Shown here: one piece after another, positions 8,859-19,402 of the stretch
How positions within the stretch are numbered: position 1 is the first letter of the stretch
Layout of the letters: each line of letters opens with the position of its first letter
Assembly (NCBI RefSeq): GCF_902498195.1
Contig: NZ_CABVIY010000004.1
Location: 1-64,000 of the forward strand
DNA from: Pseudomonas fluorescens
Lineage (GTDB): Bacteria; Pseudomonadota; Gammaproteobacteria; Pseudomonadales; Pseudomonadaceae
Reading direction: 5' to 3'
DNA: 64,000 nucleotides
Notes under the pieces: model-generated
The model's input: the letters and a program-made list of their open reading frames with translations, nothing else
Database searches by the model: none
Told to the model about the DNA's origin: nothing
Program-made: the position numbers and the translations under genes

Positions 8859-8897
8859 TCTGACTTTGCGGTCAATGATTTTCTGACTTAAAGGTCA
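8859..8897. promoter_or_regulatory. Tandem palindromic operator pair upstream of xdhA
   Basis: Two copies of TCTGACTTNNNGGTCA occur at 8859-8874 and 8882-8897, a 23-base repeat distance or about two helical turns. Each is an imperfect TGAC-N6-GTCA palindrome; the second extends to CTGAC-N6-GTCAG. They lie 56-94 bases upstream of the xdhA start and before the divergent gntR gene at 9069. The spacing and symmetry fit a dimeric repressor such as the adjacent GntR protein (inference). Confidence 0.6.
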
Positions 8898-9068
8898 GGA
8901 AAGTGCATTTCGTCGATCAACGACTCGTTCCTACAGTATTGACCCTCGCGGGACAGGCTGCTTTTTGCTTGAATCGTGCCAAATACCGCCGGTTGGGCCC
9001 TGCGCCATGACGTATCAATTGCGCTACACTGCGCCGCTTGTGCAGATCGAAGAGTTTGAAGGACAACC

Positions 9069-9728
9069 ATGACGTTCAAGGCGCCGGACAGCCTCGCCGA
9101 GCAAATCGCTCACCACCTCGCCGAACGCATCATTCGCGGCGAAATGAAGCCCGGGGAGCGCATCCAGGAACAGAAGGTCACGCAGGCGCTCGACGTCAGC
9201 CGTGGTTCGGTCCGCGAGGCTTTGCTGATCCTCGAGCGTCGCCACCTGATCGCGATCCTGCCGCGCCGTGGCGCACACGTCACCGAGCTGACTGCGCACA
9301 AGGTCAAGAGCCTGTGCACGCTGATGAGCGAGATGTACATCCTGCTGGCCAACGCCGTGGCCAATGGCTGGAAAGTCCAGGCCGACCTGGCGCCCTTCGT
9401 GCAGATCCAGCAGCGCCTGACCGCCAGCTTTGAGCGCCAGGACATCCACGCCTTCGTCGACGACAGTTTCAATGTGATGCGCGCCACGTATTCGTTCGCC
9501 GACAATCCGTATCTGCAAGAAACCGTCGAGAACCTGCAGCCGGCCATGAGCCGTGCCTACTTCCTGGCCCTGGATCAGCGCAAGGCGTCGATGAGCGAGT
9601 ACCTGGAGCTGTTCGAGCGCTTGCTCGCCGCCGTGATCGCCCGTGACTTTCCACAGATTCGCGCGGTGCTGACGGCCTACGGCCAGCGCAGTTGCGATCT
9701 GGTGATCTCCGCCCTGACGGACGCCTGA
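9069..9728 (+). CDS. GntR-family transcriptional regulator, FCD subclass (second)
   Basis: This 219-residue regulator has a winged helix-turn-helix at about residues 10-75 (ERIQEQKVTQALDVSRGSVREALLILERR), followed by a helical FCD-like ligand domain. It is divergent from xdhA with the tandem operators between them, so control of the xanthine dehydrogenase operon and itself is plausible. Its stop codon is only two bases before the smc GTG start, so smc is probably partly co-transcribed with it. The sequence does not identify the ligand. Confidence 0.88.
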   Translation: MTFKAPDSLAEQIAHHLAERIIRGEMKPGERIQEQKVTQALDVSRGSVREALLILERRHLIAILPRRGAHVTELTAHKVKSLCTLMSEMYILLANAVANGWKVQADLAPFVQIQQRLTASFERQDIHAFVDDSFNVMRATYSFADNPYLQETVENLQPAMSRAYFLALDQRKASMSEYLELFERLLAAVIARDFPQIRAVLTAYGQRSCDLVISALTDA

Positions 9729-9730
9729 GC

Positions 9731-12700
9731 GTGCGGCTCAAGTGCATCAAGCTGGCGGGATTCAAATCCTTCGTCGATCCGACCACGGTGAACTTCCCCA
9801 GTAACATGGCGGCGGTGGTCGGGCCCAATGGTTGCGGCAAGTCGAACATCATCGACGCCGTGCGCTGGGTGATGGGCGAGAGCTCGGCCAAGAACCTGCG
9901 CGGCGAGTCGATGACCGACGTCATCTTCAACGGCTCCACCAGCCGCAAGCCGGTGAGCCAGGCGAGCATCGAGCTGGTGTTCGATAACTCCGACGGCACG
10001 CTGCTCGGCGAATACGCGGCCTACGCGGAGATTTCCATCCGCCGCAAAGTGACCCGCGACAGCCAGACCACCTATTACCTCAACGGCACCAAATGCCGGC
10101 GCCGTGACATCACCGACATTTTCCTCGGCACTGGCCTGGGGCCGCGCAGCTACTCGATCATCGAGCAGGGCATGATCTCCAAGCTGATCGAGTCCAAGCC
10201 CGAAGACCTGCGCAATTTCATCGAGGAAGCGGCGGGCATCTCCAAATACAAGGAGCGCCGGCGCGAGACCGAAAATCGCATCCGGCGCACCCATGAAAAC
10301 CTGGAGCGCCTGACCGACCTGCGCGAAGAGCTTGAGCGCCAGCTCGAACGCTTGCACCGCCAGGCTGAAGCCGCGAAGAAGTATCAGGAATACAAGGGCG
10401 AGGAACGCCAGCTCAAGGCGCAACTGTCGGCTTTGCGTTGGCAGGATCTGAATGAACAGGTCGGCCAGCGCGAAGCCATCATCGGTAACCAGGAAATCAG
10501 TTTCGAAGCCCTGGTGGCCGAGCAGCGCAACGCCGACGCCAGCATCGAACGCTTGCGCGACGGGCACCATGACCTGTCCGAGCGCTTCAATCTGGTGCAG
10601 GGACGCTTCTATTCGGTCGGTGGCGACATCGCTCGGGTCGAGCAGAGCATCCAGCACGGCCAGCAGCGCCTGCGGCAGTTGCAGGACGATTTGAAAGAGG
10701 CCGAGCGCTCGCGCCTGGAAACCGAATCGCACCTGAGCCTGGACCGCACCTTGCTGCTGACCCTCGGCGAAGAGCTGGACATGCTCACCCCGGAGCAGGA
10801 AGTCACCAGCGCCGCTGCCGAAGAGGCCGCCGCCGCGCTGGAAGAATCCGAAACCACCATGCACGGCTGGCAGGAGCAGTGGGACGCGTTCAACCTCACC
10901 GCCGCCGAGCCGCGCCGTCAGTCTGAAGTCCAGCAGTCGCGCATCCAGCAGCTGGAAACCAGCCTGGAGCGCCTGGCCGATCGCCAGAAGCGGCTGGGTG
11001 AAGAGCGCGCCTTGCTGTCGGCGGACCCGGAAGACGCCGCGATCATGGAGCTCAACGAGCAACTCGCGGAATCCGAAGCGACCCTTGAGGATTTGCAGAC
11101 CAGTGAAGAAGCTCAAGTCGAAAAGCTTGAGCAACTGCGCCAGCAATTGCAGCAGTCGTTGTCAGCGCAGCAGCAGGCCCAGGGCGAGCTGCAACGGCTC
11201 AATGGTCGGCTGGCCTCGCTGGAAGCCTTGCAACAAGCCGCGCTGGACCCTGGCACCGGCACCGCCGAATGGTTGCGCGAACAGCACCTGGCGGATCGCC
11301 CGCGCCTGGCCGAAGGCCTCAAGGTTGAAGCCGGTTGGGAGCTGGCGGTGGAAACCGTGCTGGGCGCCGATCTGCAAGCGGTGCTGGTCGACGATTTCAA
11401 TGATTTCGATCTGTCCGGGTTCGCCCAGGGCGATCTGCGGCTGCTCAGCCCGGCCAGCGATGGCGTGCGGGTGCCGGGCAGCTTGCTGGACAAGGTCGAG
11501 GCGCAGATTGATCTGTCGCCGTGGCTGGGCCAGGTCAAGCCGGTCGAGAGCCTTGAGCAGGCCCTGGCGTTGCGCGGTCAATTGGCCGCCGGGCAAAGCC
11601 TGATCAGCCGCGACGGTTTCTGGGTCGGCCGGCATTTCCTGCGGGTGCGCCGGGCCAGTGAGGCGGAAAGCGGCGTGTTGGCCCGGGGGCAGGAAATCCA
11701 GCAACTGAGCCTTGATCGCGAAGCGCTTGAAGCCAGCGTCGACACCCTGGAAACCCAACTTCAGAATCTCAGGGCGCAACAGCGCCAGCAGGAGAACGGC
11801 CGCGAGCATTTGCGGCGTTTGCTGCAGGACGAAGCCCGCCAGCAAGGTGAATTGAAAGCCCAGTTGTCGGCCGGTAAAGCCAAGGCCGAGCAGTTGAGCT
11901 TGCGCCGTACTCGCCTCGATGAAGAAATCGCCGAGCTGACCGAGCAACGCGCACTGGAGCACGAAAACATCGGCGAAGCCCGCCTGCAATTGCAGGAAGC
12001 CCTCGACAGCATGGCGCTGGACACCGAGCAGCGCGAGTTGCTGCTGGCCCAGCGCGACAGCTTGCGCGAGCGTCTTGACCGGGTGCGCCAGGAAGCGCGG
12101 CAGCACAAGGATCACGCCCATCAACTGGCGGTTCGCCTGGGCTCGCTCAAGGCGCAGCATGATTCCACGCGCCAGGCACTGGAACGGCTGGAGATGCAGT
12201 CCGAACGCCTGACGGAAAAGCGCGAGCAGTTGAGCCTCAACCTGGAGGAGGGCGAGGCCCCCCTGGAAGAGCTGCGCCTGAAACTCGAAGAACTGCTCGA
12301 CAAGCGCATGACTGTCGACGAAGAACTCAAGACCGCGCAGATCGCCCTGGAAGATGCCGACCGCGAATTGCGCGACGCCGAGAAGCGTCGCAGCCAGGCC
12401 GAACAGCAATCCCAGCTGATCCGCGGCCAGCTCGAACAGCAGCGCATGGAATGGCAGGCCCTGACGGTGCGCCGCAAGGCCTTGCAGGACCAGCTCCTCG
12501 AAGACGGTTACGACTTGCATGGCGTGCTCGCCACGCTGACGGCCGAGGCCAGTGAAAAAGCCGCCGAGGAAGAACTCGAACGCATTGCCGCGCGTATTTC
12601 ACGCCTCGGTGCAATCAACCTCGCGGCCATCGACGAGTACCAGCAACAATCCGAGCGTAAACGTTACCTGGATGCGCAGAACGACGATCTGGTGGAGGCA

Positions 12701-13219
12701 CTGGAGACGCTGGAAAACGTGATTCGCAAGATCGACAAGGAAACCCGCAACCGCTTCAAGGATACCTTTGATCAGATCAATGGCGGTTTACAGGCGCTTT
12801 TCCCGAAAGTTTTCGGTGGCGGTCGCGCGTATTTGGAACTGACGGGCGAAGATCTACTCGATACAGGGGTAACGATCATGGCGCAGCCGCCTGGCAAGAA
12901 GAACAGCACCATCCATTTGCTCTCCGGTGGCGAAAAAGCCCTGACCGCATTGGCCCTGGTTTTTGCGATCTTCAAGTTGAACCCGGCGCCGTTCTGCATG
13001 CTCGACGAGGTTGACGCGCCCCTGGATGACGCTAACGTTGGACGCTACGCGCGACTGGTCAAGGAGATGTCGCAGACGGTGCAGTTCATCTACATCACCC
13101 ACAACAAGATCGCCATGGAAATGGCCGATCAACTGATGGGGGTCACGATGCACGAGCCGGGTTGTTCGCGTCTGGTGGCCGTGGATGTCGAGGAGGCGAT
13201 GGCGATGGTGGACGCCTGA
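9731..13219 (+). CDS. smc: Chromosome segregation/condensation ATPase SMC
   Basis: This 1162-residue SMC condensin subunit organises and compacts the chromosome together with ScpA and ScpB, which are not in this window. The N-terminal ATPase half has Walker A GPNGCGKS at residues 31-38. Long coiled coils flank a hinge near the middle. The C-terminal half has the LLSGGEK signature at about 1063-1069 and Walker B FCMLDEVDAP at 1088-1097. The start is GTG at 9731 (VRLKCIKLAGFKSF); upstream in-frame starts would overlap gntR. No separate promoter fits in the two-base gap, so it is likely read from the gntR transcript or a promoter inside gntR. Confidence 0.97.
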   Translation: MRLKCIKLAGFKSFVDPTTVNFPSNMAAVVGPNGCGKSNIIDAVRWVMGESSAKNLRGESMTDVIFNGSTSRKPVSQASIELVFDNSDGTLLGEYAAYAEISIRRKVTRDSQTTYYLNGTKCRRRDITDIFLGTGLGPRSYSIIEQGMISKLIESKPEDLRNFIEEAAGISKYKERRRETENRIRRTHENLERLTDLREELERQLERLHRQAEAAKKYQEYKGEERQLKAQLSALRWQDLNEQVGQREAIIGNQEISFEALVAEQRNADASIERLRDGHHDLSERFNLVQGRFYSVGGDIARVEQSIQHGQQRLRQLQDDLKEAERSRLETESHLSLDRTLLLTLGEELDMLTPEQEVTSAAAEEAAAALEESETTMHGWQEQWDAFNLTAAEPRRQSEVQQSRIQQLETSLERLADRQKRLGEERALLSADPEDAAIMELNEQLAESEATLEDLQTSEEAQVEKLEQLRQQLQQSLSAQQQAQGELQRLNGRLASLEALQQAALDPGTGTAEWLREQHLADRPRLAEGLKVEAGWELAVETVLGADLQAVLVDDFNDFDLSGFAQGDLRLLSPASDGVRVPGSLLDKVEAQIDLSPWLGQVKPVESLEQALALRGQLAAGQSLISRDGFWVGRHFLRVRRASEAESGVLARGQEIQQLSLDREALEASVDTLETQLQNLRAQQRQQENGREHLRRLLQDEARQQGELKAQLSAGKAKAEQLSLRRTRLDEEIAELTEQRALEHENIGEARLQLQEALDSMALDTEQRELLLAQRDSLRERLDRVRQEARQHKDHAHQLAVRLGSLKAQHDSTRQALERLEMQSERLTEKREQLSLNLEEGEAPLEELRLKLEELLDKRMTVDEELKTAQIALEDADRELRDAEKRRSQAEQQSQLIRGQLEQQRMEWQALTVRRKALQDQLLEDGYDLHGVLATLTAEASEKAAEEELERIAARISRLGAINLAAIDEYQQQSERKRYLDAQNDDLVEALETLENVIRKIDKETRNRFKDTFDQINGGLQALFPKVFGGGRAYLELTGEDLLDTGVTIMAQPPGKKNSTIHLLSGGEKALTALALVFAIFKLNPAPFCMLDEVDAPLDDANVGRYARLVKEMSQTVQFIYITHNKIAMEMADQLMGVTMHEPGCSRLVAVDVEEAMAMVDA

Positions 13220-13464
13220 CAGCGAACTTCAAGCCACCCGCTTGTAGGATGAAACTTACAACTTGGTGCTGAAGTCGACATATTCGCGCAAGCCAGGGTG
13301 GTTGACGGTGTAAAGTTGCCTTTGGTCGTGCTAGTTTAATGTCAATTTTTCGTATACGTGGGCAAAACGCCTGTCAGAACATAGAGTTGGCGCCACGTTT
13401 TAAAGCGGTTTACAGGTTGTAAACCCCTTATTTTCCAGCATTTTTTATAGAGGCACGGGATTAC

Positions 13465-14316
13465 ATGGAAATCGGTCTGCGCGAGTGGCTGATCGTCATC
13501 GGCATTATTGTCATTGCCGGTATTCTTTTCGATGGCTGGCGCCGTATGCGCGGCGGCAAGGGAAAACTGAAATTCCGTCTTGACCGAAGTCTGTCCAATT
13601 TGCCCGACGAGGACACCAGCGCCGAGCTGTTGGGCCCGTCCCGCGTGCTGGACGACCACAAGGAACCGCATCTGGACGAACAGGACCTGCCGTCGGTGAG
13701 CATGCCGGCACGCGAACCCCGTGAATCGGGTTCCAAGCGCGGCAAACGTGGCGGCGAACCGGCCCAGGGCGATATGAACCTGAGCCTAGACCTGGACGGC
13801 GGCCCAAGCTTCAGCAGCCGCGACGACGATTATGTCGAAGACACCAAGGCGTCCCCTTCGGTCAGCGAAAAAGATCAGCCGCAAGCCGAAGAAGTGCTGG
13901 TGATCAGCGTGATTTGCCGCGATGCGGCGGGCTTCAAGGGCCCGGCGTTGTTGCAGAATATTCTGGAAAGCGGCCTGCGCTTTGGCGAAATGGACATCTT
14001 CCACCGGCACGAAAGCATGGCCGGCAATGGCGAGGTCCTGTTCTCCATGGCCAACGCGGTCAAGCCAGGGGTTTTCGATCTGGACGACATCGACCACTTC
14101 AGTACGCCAGCCGTGAGCTTCTTCCTCGGTTTGCCAGGCCCGCGTCATCCGAAACAAGCCTTCGACGTGATGGTGGCGGCGGCGCGCAAGCTGTCCCAGG
14201 AGCTGAACGGCGAACTCAAGGACGACCAGCGCAGCGTGCTGACCGCCCAGACGATCGAGCACTACCGTCAGCGCATCGTCGAATTCGAGCGTCGCGCCCT
14301 GACCCAGAAACGCTAA
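13465..14316 (+). CDS. zipA: Cell division protein ZipA
   Basis: This 283-residue protein anchors FtsZ to the inner membrane in the Z ring. It has the expected layout: one N-terminal transmembrane helix with the N terminus outside ([18 protein letters not shown], residues 5-22), a basic stretch RRMRGGKGK, a charged flexible linker to about residue 140, and the C-terminal FtsZ-binding ZipA domain starting near [10 protein letters not shown]. It lies between smc and ligA on the plus strand, the usual Pseudomonas order. The 245-base gap after smc leaves room for its own promoter, but I cannot place one confidently. Confidence 0.95.
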   Translation: MEIGLREWLIVIGIIVIAGILFDGWRRMRGGKGKLKFRLDRSLSNLPDEDTSAELLGPSRVLDDHKEPHLDEQDLPSVSMPAREPRESGSKRGKRGGEPAQGDMNLSLDLDGGPSFSSRDDDYVEDTKASPSVSEKDQPQAEEVLVISVICRDAAGFKGPALLQNILESGLRFGEMDIFHRHESMAGNGEVLFSMANAVKPGVFDLDDIDHFSTPAVSFFLGLPGPRHPKQAFDVMVAAARKLSQELNGELKDDQRSVLTAQTIEHYRQRIVEFERRALTQKR

Positions 14317-14324
14317 AGGCAAGA

Positions 14325-16815
<2,491 letters not shown>

Positions 16816-16820
16816 TGCCA

Positions 16821-16902
16821 TTCGCGAGCAAGCCCGCTCCCACGTTGAACTGCATTGCTCTGGAAGAACAAGGTCGAATGTGGGAGCGGGCTTGCTCGCG
16901 AA
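16821..16902. repeat. REP doublet (REPIN), family A
   Basis: Arms TTCGCGAGCAAGCCCGCTCC (16821) and GGGAGCGGGCTTGCTCGCGAA (ending 16902) begin six bases after the ligA stop codon. Confidence 0.92.
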
Positions 16903-16987
16903 AGCGATGTTCGCGATTGCGCAAAATGCGGGAACGATCGCCAGCCAAACATGATCTAGTCTTGGCAAGCCCCAGGGAGAGATCGCC

Positions 16988-18154
16988 ATGTACCGTTTCT
17001 TCGAGCAGCTCAGTTCGCGCATCACCGCACCTTTCGTGGCCGAAAGTTCGCGCAACAGCAAGGTCTGGCCCTGTCGTTGCGGGCAGTCGCTGTTCTTTCG
17101 CAACAGTCAGTGCCTGGCCTGTTCGGCGGCATTGGGTTATCAGCCGCAGCAGAGCCGGCTGTCCTCCCTGCAGCCGGGTGCGCAGGCGAACACCTGGGTG
17201 CTTGATGTCGATCCCGGCGCCGGCGTGTTCCGCCGTTGCGCCAACCTCGACTCCCCGGCAGCCTGCAACTGGTTGCTGCCCGCCAATGACCACGATGCCT
17301 TGTGCATCGCCTGTAGCCTGAATCGCACCATCCCTGACTTGTCGATGACCGAAAACCACGAGCGCTGGCGCAAGGTGGAGACCGCCAAGCGGCGTCTGGT
17401 CGCGCAATTGGTCAGCCTGGGCCTGCAGGTGATTCCCAAGGCTGTCGACGAAGAGACAGGCCTGGCCTTCGACTTCATCGGCGTAGACCTCGAAGGGCAG
17501 TCACCGACCACCGGTCACGCCAATGGCCTGATCACCCTTGATATCAATGAGGCGGACGACGCCCATCGCGAACGGGTGCGGGTGCAGATGCACGAACCCT
17601 ATCGCACCTTGCTCGGGCATTTTCGTCACGAAGTCGGGCACTACTATTGGGACCGCTTGATCGCCAACAGTGACTGGCTGGAGCCGTTCCGCGGGTTGTT
17701 CGGCGATGAGCGCGCCAGCTACGCCGAGGCACTGGATCGGCACTATCAGCAGGGAGCGCCCCTGGATTGGCAGCAGCAGTACGTCAGCGCCTACGCCACC
17801 ATGCATCCCTGGGAAGACTGGGCTGAAACCTGGGCGCACTACCTGCACATGATGGACGCGGTGGATACGGCGCTGGGGTTTGGCATGAGTGCCCGGGAAA
17901 TGGATTTCGACTACCAGCCCTTTGCGCTGGAGACCCTCTACGATCCACGGCACCCCGGCGGCGCGGCATTCCTGTCGTTCGTCAACGCCTGGATCGAACT
18001 GGCCGGCATGCTCAATGAGCTGTCACGCAGCATGGGGCAGCCGGATTTCTATCCTTTTGTGCTGCCGCCAGCGGTGATCGCCAAGCTGCATTTCATTCAT
18101 CTGGTGATTCAGCGCGAGGGCGGCAGGGCGGACGAGGTGCTGCAGGACCTGTAG
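16988..18154 (+). CDS. Putative zinc-binding metallopeptidase with N-terminal zinc ribbon
   Basis: This 388-residue uncharacterised protein has an N-terminal CxC...CxxC zinc ribbon (C29, C31, C42, C45) and a HEVGHYYWD motif with H214, E215 and H218, the HExxH zinc-protease signature. The arrangement matches the Peptidase_Mx (DUF-type zincin) family. No signal peptide or membrane helix is seen, so it is probably cytosolic. The C-terminal third is rich in Trp, His and Asp (MHPWEDWAETWAHYLHMMD), which could supply the third zinc ligand. A GGGAGA ribosome-binding site precedes the ATG at 16988. The stop codon TAG lies within a REP-like arm. Substrate and role are unknown. Confidence 0.85.
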   Translation: MYRFFEQLSSRITAPFVAESSRNSKVWPCRCGQSLFFRNSQCLACSAALGYQPQQSRLSSLQPGAQANTWVLDVDPGAGVFRRCANLDSPAACNWLLPANDHDALCIACSLNRTIPDLSMTENHERWRKVETAKRRLVAQLVSLGLQVIPKAVDEETGLAFDFIGVDLEGQSPTTGHANGLITLDINEADDAHRERVRVQMHEPYRTLLGHFRHEVGHYYWDRLIANSDWLEPFRGLFGDERASYAEALDRHYQQGAPLDWQQQYVSAYATMHPWEDWAETWAHYLHMMDAVDTALGFGMSAREMDFDYQPFALETLYDPRHPGGAAFLSFVNAWIELAGMLNELSRSMGQPDFYPFVLPPAVIAKLHFIHLVIQREGGRADEVLQDL

Positions 18155-18176
18155 GCGCCGCCGCAGGCTGCGATCT
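18151..18176. repeat. Single REP arm, family C, overlapping the metallopeptidase stop codon
   Basis: GTAGGCGCCGCCGCAGGCTG and the following CGATC match one arm of the family C repeat without an inverted partner nearby. Its GTAG supplies the TAG stop codon of the upstream gene. Confidence 0.75.
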
Positions 18177-18232
18177 TTTGGTCATTACGCATGTCATTGA
18201 CCTGGCTGGTATTTTTTAATCCGTGTGAACGG

Positions 18233-18260
18233 TTGTAACTTCGTCTCAGATAGGTACAAT
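18233..18260 (+). promoter_or_regulatory. Promoter of the signal recognition particle RNA gene
   Basis: A sigma-70-like pair is visible: TTGTAA at 18233-18238 and TACAAT at 18255-18260 with a 16-base spacer. It is followed by a G/C-rich start region about 30 bases before the mature RNA. Confidence 0.65.
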
Positions 18261-18289
18261 GGCGCGGCTCGCCGTCAGGTGAGTGTCGT

Positions 18290-18405
18290 TATGGTGACCC
18301 CATCGGTCCCCCCGCAACGATTACCCGTGAACCTGGTCAGAGCCGGAAGGCAGCAGCCACAGCGGGAACATTGTGTGCCGGGGTGTGGCTGGTGGGGTTA
18401 CCACC
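18290..18405 (+). ncRNA. ffs: Signal recognition particle RNA (4.5S RNA, small bacterial type)
   Basis: The strongly conserved core is present: GGTCAGAGCCGGAAGGCAGC with its GGAA tetraloop, followed by CAGCC and the pairing partner GTGTGCCGGGGTGTGGCTGG. The outer helix pairs GGTGACCCC at 18293-18301 with GGGGTTACC at 18394-18402. The RNA binds Ffh and targets inner-membrane proteins co-translationally. Ends are estimated from the pairing. A hairpin ACGCGAA/TTCGCGT follows at 18414-18432 without a long T run and may help processing or termination. Confidence 0.95.
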
Positions 18406-18526
18406 TTAACGCCACGCGAACCCTCTTCGCGTTCTATCGAAAAACCTCTGATTGCACTGCCCTGGATGTTGTCCGGCGCGGTTTTTTGTCGTCTGCGAAA
18501 TGGGGGTTGAGCCTCAATGGCCAGGA

Positions 18527-19267
18527 TTATGGCTTGCCGCCGATGTACAGCCGAATGATGTCATCGATTTCCCCGGACATTTTCATCCGCACCAACGTAC
18601 GCAATATCCGCTGCACCGGCACGTTCGGATCGTTGCGCACGAAGCAGCCGACGCTTTGCTCCTGCAGCACCGCCACGCCTTGCAGCTGCCGGCCTGGCAA
18701 CAGTCGCTGATTGAACCAGTCCAGTGTCCATTGATTGCTGACGGCGTAGTGATTGCGGCCGGCCAGGAGTTTTTCCAGCACCTGTTCCTGATTTCGCGCG
18801 TCGTCGCGGTGCAGTTGATTGGCGTCGAACAGCGGTTGCAGGGTTGGATAGCTGTAGCCGAGCACGGTGCCAATGGACTGCCGCGACAGGCTCGCGGGAA
18901 TCACTGAGGTCTGCGGGGCAGGGCGGCTGATCAGTAGATCGGGTTGAGTGAACAGCGGAATGCTCCAGAGGTAGTCGCCGGATTGATTCGGCAACCAGGA
19001 TTGCGCGGCATAACAGCGGATATCGACCTCGCCATGCTCCATGGCGCTTTGCACCCGTCCCCTGGGCAGCACGTGGAATTGCGCTGGGGCGCCGACCTGG
19101 GTCGCGAGACTGAGCATCACGTCATACAGAATGCCCTGGGTCGGTTGGCCATTTTCAAGTTGCACCATCGGCATCGCCCAACTGTCAGGCACTACAAAGC
19201 GCAACGGCGCTTCAGCAGCGAAGCCGTTCAGGCTGATCGACAGCAGTGCCCCCAAGGCCAGCCGCAT
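18527..19267 (-). CDS. Periplasmic solute-binding protein, family 3 (orphan)
   Basis: This 246-residue protein begins with a signal peptide (MRLALGALLSISLNGFAA, cleavage after about residue 18), followed by a fold typical of amino-acid-type solute-binding proteins (LRFVVPDSWAMPMVQLENGQ; GILYDVMLSLA; EVDIRCYAAQSW). Such proteins capture ligands in the periplasm. No ABC permease or ATPase gene is next to it, so it may serve a remote transporter or act as a sensor. The start was set at the ATG ending at 19267; the open frame upstream encodes no signal sequence. It is divergent from dnaX and convergent with ffs. Confidence 0.82.
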   Translation of the reverse strand: MRLALGALLSISLNGFAAEAPLRFVVPDSWAMPMVQLENGQPTQGILYDVMLSLATQVGAPAQFHVLPRGRVQSAMEHGEVDIRCYAAQSWLPNQSGDYLWSIPLFTQPDLLISRPAPQTSVIPASLSRQSIGTVLGYSYPTLQPLFDANQLHRDDARNQEQVLEKLLAGRNHYAVSNQWTLDWFNQRLLPGRQLQGVAVLQEQSVGCFVRNDPNVPVQRILRTLVRMKMSGEIDDIIRLYIGGKP

Positions 19268-19402
19268 AAACGCTCCGCTATCGGTGAAACAAAAAGCCCC
19301 CGCAAAGCAGCTTAGCCAGATTAGACGAGGACACCGGATGCAATTTTGGCCTTGCTCCGCTAGCATTAGCCGCTTCTGCTTCTTTCGTTGCGATGGTTTT
19401 CG

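Noticed and set aside
18225..18710. An open frame covering the ffs gene
   Set aside because: It overlaps the structured SRP RNA and has no ribosome-binding site or domain.
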